Virus record (IMG/VR): IMGVR_UViG_3300030090_002621 | Coordinates: 1 to 39,331 of that record | Reading direction: 5' to 3' (one strand) | Length of the DNA: 39,331 nucleotides | Source: a virus | Part shown: positions 32,775 through 38,674 of the stretch, one piece after another | Layout: each line of letters opens with the position of its first letter | Position numbering within the stretch: the stretch's first letter is position 1 | The notes under the pieces: model-generated | The model's database searches: none | What the model was told of the DNA's origin: nothing | The model's input: only the letters and a program-made list of their open reading frames with translations | Translations under genes and position numbers: made by a program

Positions 32775-32978
32775 TTAACTAGTGTTCTCTAGTTGTACAT
32801 AAACTTCTTGTAGTTTTTCTTTAGCCCCTACTAACTGAGTAATAAGCTCGTCTACGCTATCTGTAGTTCTTGGGTGTTCCGCAACTCCAACGGTACTTGT
32901 AAGGTAAACAGATAAATTAGCTTGACAAACAGCTACATCTGCTTCGTATTTAAGTTTTAAAGCCTCTAACAAAGACAC
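32775..32978 (-). CDS. Small helical protein, 67 aa
   Basis: GTG at 32978, one base after the holin stop, is chosen; an ATG at 33020 would overlap the holin gene by 41 bases. Two amphipathic helices (SLLEALKLKYEADVAVCQANLSVYLTS and VDELITQLVGAKEKLQEVYVQLE) are joined by a short linker, suggesting a helical hairpin or dimer. No motif or membrane helix. Between two membrane-associated genes, so perhaps a lysis-cassette accessory. Function unknown. Confidence 0.6.
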   Translation of the reverse strand: MSLLEALKLKYEADVAVCQANLSVYLTSTVGVAEHPRTTDSVDELITQLVGAKEKLQEVYVQLENTS

Positions 32979-32979
32979 G

Positions 32980-33360
32980 TTATTTTTTACCCATGAACTT
33001 AGCCGCACCGCGAAAGCCAAAACTGGCAGCTACGATAGTTCCTAGCATATATTGATACCACTCTGGACAATTACTCAAGGCTAAAAAGAAATTATTGACT
33101 CTTTCCTCTTGTCCAAATAGTAATAGTATTAAGGGCAACGTGAAGACTACAGTTAGCCACTCGTCTTTCCAAGAACCTTCGCTAGCTTCTGCTTGAGCCA
33201 AGTCCCAATCAATTTCCCCTGTTGCCTTTTTTTCGAGAATTGTCGCTTCAGCTTCCGCTTTAGCAACCTTAACCCTGGTAGTAGCTTTAATCTTTTCATT
33301 ACGTCCTTCCAACCAATTTGAAGCAAGAGAAGCTATAGGCCCGACAATCATTTGTAACAT
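32980..33360 (-). CDS. Holin (GTA-type 3-TM family)
   Basis: Inner-membrane pore former that times lysis. An amphipathic charged N-terminal half (NEKIKATTRVKVAKAEAEATILEKKATGEIDWDLAQAEASEGSWKDEW) leads into two or three hydrophobic segments (LTVVFTLPLILLLFG; WYQYMLGTIVAASFGFRGAAKF). The SWKDEW...LPLILLL and LGTIVAASFGFR patterns match the holin family first described in gene-transfer-agent release. It lies two genes from the endolysin, so the lysis cassette is compact. 126 aa is typical. Confidence 0.78.
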   Translation of the reverse strand: MLQMIVGPIASLASNWLEGRNEKIKATTRVKVAKAEAEATILEKKATGEIDWDLAQAEASEGSWKDEWLTVVFTLPLILLLFGQEERVNNFFLALSNCPEWYQYMLGTIVAASFGFRGAAKFMGKK

Positions 33361-33363
33361 AAG

Positions 33364-33570
33364 TTAAAACTCTGGATGGCGTTTTGTATTTATAAACGTA
33401 CGTAGTGGTGTTTCTGTTCGATCAGGATCAGGTGTTCTATCTTCTCTCCTTATTTTTGAATAAGTAACTCTATCTTTCCCCGCTTTCTTTGCTTTCATCC
33501 TGTTAACGTCTTCTTCCGTAATATCTCTTCTCGTATCGAATCTAAACGCTTTGTTCGCTTTATACGTCAT
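33364..33570 (-). CDS. Small basic protein, 68 aa
   Basis: ATG just after the endolysin stop, with GGAG upstream. Arg/Lys/Asp-rich, no hydrophobic segment (TYKANKAFRFDTRRDITEEDVNRMKAKKAGKDRVTY; EDRTPDPDRTETPLRTFINTKRHPEF). Probably disordered or nucleic-acid binding. Located inside the lysis cassette between endolysin and holin. Function unknown. Confidence 0.6.
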   Translation of the reverse strand: MTYKANKAFRFDTRRDITEEDVNRMKAKKAGKDRVTYSKIRREDRTPDPDRTETPLRTFINTKRHPEF

Positions 33571-33960
33571 TTAATAACTCCAAATTGTAGGTCTGACTCC
33601 ATCTGTAATCGCGTCTAAGTGGATAAATCGTCCTTCTCCTTTCTGGTTAATCCCGACTCCAGTAAAATACCAAGTATCTGAGGGATAGCTACGAAATACC
33701 AGTTCTAACAAACGGTAAGCATCTCCCCTAGAAACCGCAACATCTACGGCTCTACCAGTGCTGTGTGCTCCTGGCCCTAATCGTTTCCCCTTTTCTATGG
33801 GGTGGTCTGGACACCTGTAGGCCGAAGTAATTGTTAATGGCCCAAAGTGTTCTCGAAGGTGGTCTAGTTGGTCTAAAAACCCTTTATCCATAGCCGCTAC
33901 ACCACAATGAGAGCAAGCTAATTCTTCCTCAGAGAAGTATTTACCCGAAGTTACTGTCAC
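33571..33960 (-). CDS. Endolysin: M15-type peptidoglycan peptidase
   Basis: Zinc peptidase that cuts peptide bonds of the cell wall. Motifs of the M15 family (VanY/endolysin type): ITSAYRCPDHP, then HSTGRAVDVAV with zinc ligands His66 and Asp73, and RFIHLD with the third ligand His114. An N-terminal CSHCG (C16/C19) is a frequent extra in phage M15A enzymes. No signal peptide, so the holin must release it. 129 aa is a usual single-domain size. GTG start; overlaps the preceding gene by 20 bases. Confidence 0.9.
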   Translation of the reverse strand: MTVTSGKYFSEEELACSHCGVAAMDKGFLDQLDHLREHFGPLTITSAYRCPDHPIEKGKRLGPGAHSTGRAVDVAVSRGDAYRLLELVFRSYPSDTWYFTGVGINQKGEGRFIHLDAITDGVRPTIWSY

Positions 33961-34552
33961 TTATTTGTTCGTCATATTGTCTTTTTAGTTTCTGCCACAT
34001 ACTAGGATGCCTCATTACTTTAGCTGACGAGACGTTTCGATAGTACCAGTCTGCAAACTCCTTCATTGACCCGCCACTCCAGTTCGTTCTGTCTTTAAAG
34101 GAACTTTGTAATTGCTCTGGTAGACCAGCTATTGCGTCTTGCCAACCCCCTGGCCGCATCCCTGGAAGAGAAGGTTGAAATGGCGACGGTACTGCTGCGG
34201 CTTGTTGTTGGGGTTGAGGTTGTTGCTCTGGGGTTTGGGGTTGATATTGTGAGTTTTGTGCTTGGATTGCCTCCCGAATTAATTGGGGAAACTCTGTTTG
34301 GAAGAACTTATTTAAGTTTTCTCTTACGTACTTAACCAGATACCCATTCTCGTTAATTGTCGGGTTTAGTCTTTCTTCTCTTTTCTTAAACCAATCTGGA
34401 TTTCTTGGATTATCGGATGGCGGCATTGCACCGCCGAAGAATGAGTTAGGCATACCGAACGGCCCCTGAGACTCACCTGGAGCTTTTGACCTATTATCCC
34501 TTCCGTTGGGTACAGAAGGAGACATAAATGAACCATAGTGCGTATCGAGCAT
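33941..34552 (-). CDS. Hypothetical Gln/Pro-rich protein, 203 aa, first gene of the late unit
   Basis: First gene after the consensus late promoter. The middle is strongly Gln/Pro-rich (PQTPEQQPQPQQQAAAVPSPFQP), flanked by an N-terminal Gly/Pro/Ser-rich section and a C-terminal helical domain (GSMKEFADWYYRNVSSAKVMRHPSMWQKLKRQYDEQ). A frame on the opposite strand at 34132-34335 is a shadow. The ATG has AAAGAGATG upstream. It could be a virion or packaging protein; no family is recognised. Confidence 0.65.
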   Translation of the reverse strand: MLDTHYGSFMSPSVPNGRDNRSKAPGESQGPFGMPNSFFGGAMPPSDNPRNPDWFKKREERLNPTINENGYLVKYVRENLNKFFQTEFPQLIREAIQAQNSQYQPQTPEQQPQPQQQAAAVPSPFQPSLPGMRPGGWQDAIAGLPEQLQSSFKDRTNWSGGSMKEFADWYYRNVSSAKVMRHPSMWQKLKRQYDEQISDSNFG

Positions 34553-34578
34553 AAAACATCTCTTTAATTTACAGCTAT

Positions 34579-34607
34579 ATTATACCAATTATTTGCGCTC
34601 TTGTCAA
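34579..34607 (-). promoter_or_regulatory. Consensus sigma-70 promoter of the late (minus-strand) unit
   Basis: On the minus strand TTGACA (34607-34602) and TATAAT (34584-34579) are both exact consensus hexamers, separated by 17 bases, the optimal spacing. The start site would fall near 34572, about 20 bases before the first ATG at 34552. It points to transcription of the structural genes by host RNA polymerase. Confidence 0.92.
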
Positions 34608-34628
34608 GCTATATCTTTCTTGGAGGTT

Positions 34629-35220
34629 GGGCAGCTTCCCCTTGGGAAGTGCATCAGGACGATATCGCTAAGTTATCCACAACTACTATTATATAATTAT
34701 ATTTATTTATAATTACTCTCTCTCTTTAAGGAGAGAGAATAATATAATATAATATATATAATATAATTACCTCCAATTTACCCTCCAAACACTCCGAGTC
34801 CAAGAAGTTATCCACAGGTAAGAAACTAATTCACCTCGGAGATCGACGAAGATCGCTACATTTACCTGTATTTTCATAGAGATAAGCCTAATTGGTTAGT
34901 TTTTGACCACAGGCTTTTATTTAGTTCTTTATATCCGGTTTGATGTACATTTGAGGCTGCATATATATCTTGGTCGCTCGCCAGGGGGGCCGTCCCCTTC
35001 GGGGAAACCGACTAATCCACAGGTTATCCACAATGAGCTGCACTAAAATGGTGCATGAGGGGATTGGTTGGGGATAACTTGTGGATAACTTTCTCTGTCT
35101 GCGTGATGAGAGAATAGCAGTTGCACCCACGTCACACGACTCATTCCCTCACTAACGGCAATGGGGAAAATATAGCTCCATGAATTTTCCGAATGTACCC
35201 ATGAGTTTTCCGAATGTGGC
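34629..35220. other. Putative replication origin: DnaA boxes beside an A+T-rich tract
   Basis: No protein gene. Perfect DnaA boxes (TTATCCACA) occur at 34673-34681, 34808-34816 and 35024-35032 on the + strand, and at 35080-35088 on the minus strand. One-mismatch boxes lie at 35013-35021 (+) and 35069-35077 (-). Between the first two is a nearly pure A/T tract (34682-34772, broken by a CTCTCTC/GAGAGAG hairpin at 34716-34737), a natural unwinding element. GC hairpins (34634-34648 CTTCCC/GGGAAG; 34993-35005 around CCCCTTCGGGG), a repeat at 35178-35217, GATC sites near 34840-34855 and a GAAAATTATTTTC palindrome near 35275 flank the cluster. The design resembles a bacterial oriC. Confidence 0.75.
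35178..35217 (+). repeat. Direct repeat, 19 bases, 21-base period
   Basis: CCATGAATTTTCCGAATGT (35178-35196) and CCATGAGTTTTCCGAATGT (35199-35217) differ at one base. The 21-base period, two helical turns, puts both copies on the same face of DNA, as in iterons or paired operators. It sits between the DnaA boxes and the rightward promoter. Confidence 0.75.
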
Positions 35221-35317
35221 CTGGAATCGACGTGAGAGACAACACCAGATCGAGACAATGCGAAAACACGCGAGAAAATTATTTTCGGTTAAATTAAAAA
35301 AAAATTGCAAAAAGTAC

Positions 35318-35345
35318 TTGACAGGATAAAAAACCTCCCTATTAT
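35318..35345 (+). promoter_or_regulatory. Sigma-70-type promoter for the structured RNA and the right + unit
   Basis: TTGACA (35318-35323, exact) and TATTAT (35340-35345, five of six) are 16 bases apart; read as ATTATG the spacing would be 17. An A-rich stretch lies directly upstream (35291-35313), like an UP element. Start near 35352, just at the edge of the structured region. Confidence 0.8.
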
Positions 35346-35351
35346 GCCTAA

Positions 35352-35730
35352 TAAGTCTCGCGAAATAGCATGCAGCAATGCCCTACCAGTGAGCACCAAC
35401 AATCCTCCGATTAGGGGGAAACGCCCTGAGGTAAGAGCACGTAGGTTGGTATCGGATTACTTGAGCATAGGTAGCAAGTAACCTCCGAACGAGTACCGCC
35501 AACCACCAAAGGAAACGAGACTTTGTTGGAAGTCTAACCGAATCGTTCTGACTGTTTGTTTCAACCTATGCTTGGGACATTTAGAAAGGATACAGTAGGG
35601 AAAGACTGACTACTTGAATCTTTCTGAGACGTAAAACGGTTAAGTCTCATAACGAAGGGTTCACAATCCTAGCATCTACGAAGAATATACGGTCATCTTC
35701 GTTAGGTGCTAACTTGTGCATCTTTTTTTT
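35352..35730 (+). ncRNA. Large structured noncoding RNA or leader, about 380 nt
   Basis: No convincing reading frame, yet dense base pairing. Helices: 35368-35371/35378-35381; ACCAAC/GTTGGT (35395-35400/35445-35450) enclosing CCTC/GAGG (35404-35407/35428-35431) and AGGG/CCCT (35413-35416/35424-35427); TTACTTG/CAAGTAA (35457-35463/35475-35481), whose loop bases 35464-35472 pair over nine bases with ACCTATGCT (35564-35572), a long-range pseudoknot; AGACTT/AAGTCT (35518-35523/35530-35535); AGGAT/ATCCT (35587-35591/35666-35670) enclosing GAAAGA/TCTTTC and GAGAC/GTCTC; and a roughly 14-bp stem 35671-35684/35696-35710. It has its own promoter and a T8 terminator. Not recognised as tmRNA, RNase P or a group I intron. 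The class is unassigned. Confidence 0.75.
35705..35730 (+). terminator. Intrinsic terminator, possible attenuator
   Basis: GGTGC (35705-35709) can pair with GCATC (35718-35722) to form a 5-bp stem with an 8-base loop, followed by eight Ts (35723-35730). The same GGTGC also forms the base of the much longer stem with AGCATC at 35671-35676, so the two folds exclude each other. The next gene starts only 21 bases later. Confidence 0.65.
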
Positions 35731-35750
35731 AGTGATAGGGGGGTTAGTAA

Positions 35751-36188
35751 GTGTCTAAGTATAATCTTAGAAATGATAGTTACTCCGAACTGGCGAAAAT
35801 TGGAACCAAGTATTATAACGATAGCGGTTACTGTGGAGTCATCGCGGTAGCAAAGGCGTGCCGATGCTCTTATGGGAAAGCATTTTCCGAGATGGAACGA
35901 CAAGGTAGAAAACGCGGTAGAGGTTCATCCATCGGAATGATCGAAGAATCTATTAAGAACATAGCCGGAAAGACAACGGTGGTTCGCGGTGGTTGGATAG
36001 GTAAGACTGTCGCGCAAGCTGAACGGGGATTACCCAAAACGGGGACATTCTTGATATATCAAAAAGGACATATAGCTTGTTTAATCGACGGCAAGATCTT
36101 CGATTGGACGGGCAAAGACGAAGGAAACGGAAAAGCATCGAGAAAACGTGTAATGATGATTTCAGAAGTAACGGAGGCAACAGAATGA
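35751..36188 (+). CDS. Probable papain-like cysteine peptidase, 145 aa
   Basis: First gene after the structured RNA. GTG start with AGGGGGG ahead of it. The motif DSGYCGVIAVAKACRCSYGKAFSEMERQGR carries Cys28 at the start of a helix, as in papain/C39-like peptidases. TGTFLIYQKGHIACLIDGKIFDW carries His107 on a strand and Asp118 close by, giving a plausible Cys-His-Asp triad. Similar DxGYCGVxAxA proteins occur in other phages without assigned roles. It could cleave a host protein, process a phage protein, or be a transpeptidase-like domain. Being the first gene of a promoter-proximal unit suggests an early host-takeover role. Confidence 0.68.
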   Translation: MSKYNLRNDSYSELAKIGTKYYNDSGYCGVIAVAKACRCSYGKAFSEMERQGRKRGRGSSIGMIEESIKNIAGKTTVVRGGWIGKTVAQAERGLPKTGTFLIYQKGHIACLIDGKIFDWTGKDEGNGKASRKRVMMISEVTEATE

Positions 36189-36349
36189 AATGCGAAATTG
36201 TAGACGATGGGACACTAGACACAGTGGTCTATATCAGTCATGGTGTTGGGTTTAGAAGTTATTACGAGAGATACTCGAGCGAATATAGGTTTGAGTTTGA
36301 GAGTGATGACGAGTTTTTAGAAGCAGTTAGACAAGAGCATAATCAATAG
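36185..36349 (+). CDS. Hypothetical acidic protein, 54 aa
   Basis: ATG in an ATGA overlap with the peptidase stop. MKCEIVDDGTLDTVVYISHG continues to an aromatic-acidic C-terminus (SYYERYSSEYRFEFESDDEFLEAVRQEH). It looks like a single small alpha/beta domain. No cysteines apart from Cys3. Function unknown; strong negative charge could mean DNA mimicry, but this is a guess. Confidence 0.65.
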   Translation: MKCEIVDDGTLDTVVYISHGVGFRSYYERYSSEYRFEFESDDEFLEAVRQEHNQ

Positions 36350-36360
36350 GAGAATTCAGA

Positions 36361-36672
36361 ATGTCAGACAGAATCACAAATAAAATGCTAGAGGCACGAG
36401 TCAATTCTTTGAATAACATCTTAGGTTATCCTACCGAACGGTGGAAACCTTACCGCGTAGACGGGCGTTTAGTAGCCAACCCCAACCACTATTACATCGG
36501 TAAAGCGTATGGAGGGTATAGACTAGAACAACTTTGCGGTGAAGGTGGTGCTCGCGACATATCCCCGCGAGGGACTAAACGCGAAGTTTGGGACTATACA
36601 ACGGCAATGATTAAAGGTATCGAAGAATTGGAGAAAAGGGTGGGGTTAGTACCAATAAAACAGTCTAACTGA
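36361..36672 (+). CDS. Conserved phage hypothetical protein, 103 aa
   Basis: GGAGAATTCAGA precedes the ATG. The body (LEARVNSLNNILGYPTERWK, YYIGKAYGGYRLEQLCGEGGARDISPRGTKREVWDYTTAMIKGIEEL) resembles a small protein found in many tailed phages, with the NxxLG..., AYGGxxL...GG...R.. pattern, always of unknown role. Its TGA stop is part of the catalytic core of the hammerhead ribozyme at 36663-36716, so the mRNA is expected to be cut 38 bases after the stop. Confidence 0.75.
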   Translation: MSDRITNKMLEARVNSLNNILGYPTERWKPYRVDGRLVANPNHYYIGKAYGGYRLEQLCGEGGARDISPRGTKREVWDYTTAMIKGIEELEKRVGLVPIKQSN

Positions 36673-36716
36673 TGAGGGTTGAGTACCCGAAACACCTCGT
36701 TAGAGGTGTCTTAGAC
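36663..36716 (+). ncRNA. Hammerhead ribozyme, type I
   Basis: All invariant parts are present in order. Stem I GTCTAA (36663-36668) pairs perfectly with TTAGAC (36711-36716); core CTGATGA (36669-36675); stem II GGGT/ACCC (36676-36679/36685-36688); core GAAA (36689-36692); stem III CACCTC/GAGGTG (36693-36698/36703-36708) with a GTTA loop; and GTC (36708-36710), with cleavage expected after C36710. Open ends are in stem I, hence type I. Stem I is a plain 6-bp helix, so the usual loop-loop contact with stem II is not obvious and cleavage may be slow. The element overlaps the preceding gene's last codons and stop. Confidence 0.9.
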
Positions 36717-36734
36717 AAAAAAAGGTAATTAGAA

Positions 36735-37058
36735 ATGGAAACAACGAAACAAGACTTAAAAATCGTCACAATCGAAAACAACACAATAGAGGCTTTCAAA
36801 AAAGAGTGGCCTTGCCACAACTTCCCAGAGGATCTCGACATTATAAATGTTGTGTTCGACGATAAAGGGGATCTGATCGACTACGAACTGCTAGACGAAG
36901 ATGATGACGTAATTGCGACGGGAGAAAGAATAGAAGATCTGCACGATTTCAAAACCATCTCACAAGAAGGATTATCGGCTCTTTTCTTGGACGCATACGA
37001 GAACGCGAAACCGACGCTTTTCGATACCCGTTTTATCACTGACGGCTTACGTTACTAA
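36735..37058 (+). CDS. Hypothetical acidic protein, 107 aa
   Basis: Starts 25 bases after the predicted ribozyme cut, with AAAAAAAGG before the ATG, so the cut would give this gene a new 5' end. Highly acidic (VVFDDKGDLIDYELLDEDDDVIATGERIEDLHDF), few basic residues after the first 30, no cysteine cluster. It may be a DNA-mimic or host-protein inhibitor, a common type in early phage regions, but this is speculation. Followed directly by the cytosine methyltransferase gene. Confidence 0.7.
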   Translation: METTKQDLKIVTIENNTIEAFKKEWPCHNFPEDLDIINVVFDDKGDLIDYELLDEDDDVIATGERIEDLHDFKTISQEGLSALFLDAYENAKPTLFDTRFITDGLRY

Positions 37059-37072
37059 AGGGGAACAGAAAA

Positions 37073-38071
37073 ATGAGAGTTTTATCGCTTTTTGATGGTA
37101 TGTCTTGTGCTCAACTCGCTTTAAAACGCGCAGGAATTAAAGTTGATACTTATTACGCGAGTGAGGTAGACAAATTTGCCATAAAAATCACACAGAAAAA
37201 TTTCCCCAACACAAAACAATTAGGTGATGTCTGCGGAGTAACTGCGCGAGACGTTGGGGAAATAGATCTGTTAATTGGTGGATCACCTTGTCAGGGTTTC
37301 TCATTTGCGGGCAGACAGTTAAATTTCCAGGATCCTCGATCCAAACTGTTTTTCGAGTATGTCAGATTACTTCGGGAGTTGAAACCAAAATACTTTTTGT
37401 TAGAAAATGTACGGATGTCGAAGAAATCGCAAGATGTCATCTCGGAACAGTTGGGAGTTGAGCCGATAAAAATTAATAGCAGTTTAGTATCTGCACAAAA
37501 CCGGAATCGTCTCTATTGGACAAACATCAATTTTAAAGAAATCAAAGAAGATTGTGGTCTTGTTTTACGAGACATTCTTGAAGAAAACACAGCACCGCAT
37601 TTTCTAGCGGGAGAAAAACTGATGCGCGGGTATCAGGGAGGAAACCAGCTGAACCCAACGTATAAATCGCAAGCGAACACCATACACGATTTGGGCAGTA
37701 AATCCCCTACGATTTGTGCTGGAACTCACGGCTATGCTATCGGGTATATCCCTGTCCCGCATATGAAAAAATCTCGCGACGGATTAATTTTGGCGGGCAA
37801 GGCTAATTTGAACGGTCACGATTTAATAAAACGGGTGTATCACCCTGACGGTAAATCCCCTACCCTCAATGCTTGTTTAGGTGGTCATAGAGAACCCAAG
37901 ATCCCTGTGTCCGATGGGGGTTGGAGGAAGTTAACGCCATTGGAGTGCGAGAGACTCCAAACGGTTCCCGATAACTATACTTCGGGAGTCTCCAACACTC
38001 AACGCTATCGGATGCTGGGAAACGGCATGACCGTGGAAGTAATCGCACACATTTTAAAACAAATATGCTAA
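37073..38071 (+). CDS. DNA cytosine-5 methyltransferase
   Basis: Makes 5-methylcytosine using SAM. Ordered motifs: I LFDGMSCAQLAL (6-17), IV GGSPCQGFSF with catalytic Cys73, VI ENV (near 117-119), VIII QNRNRLYW (near 142-149), a target-recognition region holding two SPT(I/L) repeats (SPTICAGTHGYA, SPTLNACLGGHRE), IX RKLTPLECERLQTVPDNYT, X GNGMTVEVIAHI. The full set of motifs and 332 aa fit an active enzyme. No endonuclease gene adjoins it, so protection from host restriction is likely. GGGGAACAG precedes the ATG. Confidence 0.93.
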   Translation: MRVLSLFDGMSCAQLALKRAGIKVDTYYASEVDKFAIKITQKNFPNTKQLGDVCGVTARDVGEIDLLIGGSPCQGFSFAGRQLNFQDPRSKLFFEYVRLLRELKPKYFLLENVRMSKKSQDVISEQLGVEPIKINSSLVSAQNRNRLYWTNINFKEIKEDCGLVLRDILEENTAPHFLAGEKLMRGYQGGNQLNPTYKSQANTIHDLGSKSPTICAGTHGYAIGYIPVPHMKKSRDGLILAGKANLNGHDLIKRVYHPDGKSPTLNACLGGHREPKIPVSDGGWRKLTPLECERLQTVPDNYTSGVSNTQRYRMLGNGMTVEVIAHILKQIC

Positions 38072-38100
38072 AATAATCAGATTAAAACGGGAGTAAAAAA

Positions 38101-38295
38101 ATGAGAAATCGATATAGATGGGAGCGCACACGCTTCGAGATTTTAAAGGAACTATCGGCAGATTGTGCCTATATCCTCGGAGGGATTGCAATCGCTTTGA
38201 CTTCTGCAAGTATTTTTCTTGCGATGGGAATAGCGACATTCTGGGGAGTGCGGGAAACTGCTAAAATTATTTTACAACTTTTAGGGGGAATCTAA
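38101..38295 (+). CDS. Small membrane protein, 64 aa
   Basis: Basic, aromatic N-terminus (MRNRYRWERTRFEILKEL) followed by a hydrophobic region long enough for one or two helices (CAYILGGIAIALTSASIFLAMGIATFW), then an amphipathic end. Positive-inside charge suggests the N-terminus faces the cytoplasm. GGGAG precedes the ATG. The stop shares a base with the next start (TAATG). Possibly a host-membrane or superinfection factor; function unknown. Confidence 0.7.
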   Translation: MRNRYRWERTRFEILKELSADCAYILGGIAIALTSASIFLAMGIATFWGVRETAKIILQLLGGI

Positions 38296-38468
38296 TGCAA
38301 AGACCTAAAGAATGGATGGATGAGAAGTACGAACGAATGGGGGAGTGTTTCGATTGCGGGACAAAAAAGTACAAACGAACGTCGATGGTTTTACACCCTG
38401 ACTCAACTTTATTAAAGGAAAAATTGTGGTGTAAGGAGTGTTTTCTTGCGCGGGGAGAGAGGATATGA
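38295..38468 (+). CDS. Small zinc-ribbon protein, 57 aa
   Basis: Starts in TAATG with the preceding gene and ends in ATGA with the next. CFDCG and WCKECF are two CxxC knuckles about 30 residues apart, a zinc ribbon in a basic background (KYERMGE, KKYKRTSMVLHP). Such tiny proteins often bind nucleic acid or host RNA polymerase. No family named. The perfect junctions at both ends support it as a real gene although very short. Confidence 0.7.
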   Translation: MQRPKEWMDEKYERMGECFDCGTKKYKRTSMVLHPDSTLLKEKLWCKECFLARGERI

Positions 38469-38674
38469 CTTGCAGAACAATGACAAAACCACTACCACCC
38501 CACGGCAGCCCCGAAGATCGTGGTGGTGCTGATGCCTACTACGGACGGCAACCCAGACCCCATAAAATTGTAGAGGGGAGATCGATCTACGACCTGACAA
38601 ACCTAGAACGTCAACAGTACATGCGGGGATTCCAGGAAGTTGACGCAGACCCAAGTTTTAGGAAAATGTTATGA
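38465..38674 (+). CDS. Conserved phage hypothetical protein (DRGGADAYYGR motif), 69 aa
   Basis: ATG at 38465 overlaps the preceding stop in ATGA; an in-frame ATG at 38438 is ignored as it lies inside that gene. SPEDRGGADAYYGRQPRPHKI resembles the SPxDRGSADSYYGRxxxPH pattern that recurs in small proteins of T7-like and other phages, and LTNLERQQYMRGFQEVD fits the rest. Function unknown throughout. It ends in an ATGA overlap with the next gene. Confidence 0.8.
   Translation: MTCRTMTKPLPPHGSPEDRGGADAYYGRQPRPHKIVEGRSIYDLTNLERQQYMRGFQEVDADPSFRKML

Noticed and set aside
34021-34050. Possible second hammerhead core (CTGACGA) near 34025
   Set aside because: No GAAA and no matching stems; the bases are coding on the other strand.
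35043-35258. Minus-strand frame with a repeated HSENSW element
   Set aside because: The peptide repeat only reflects the 21-base DNA repeat. The frame covers DnaA boxes, has no ribosome site, and lies opposite to the expected direction of transcription there.
35421-35446. Partial likeness (GGTAAGAGCAC) to a conserved bacterial RNase P RNA segment
   Set aside because: The other universal RNase P blocks (GAGGAAAGTCC, ACAGAA near the 3' end) are absent.
35655-35675. Partial likeness (GTTCAC) to the group I intron R element
   Set aside because: The matching P, Q and S elements and any split host gene are absent.
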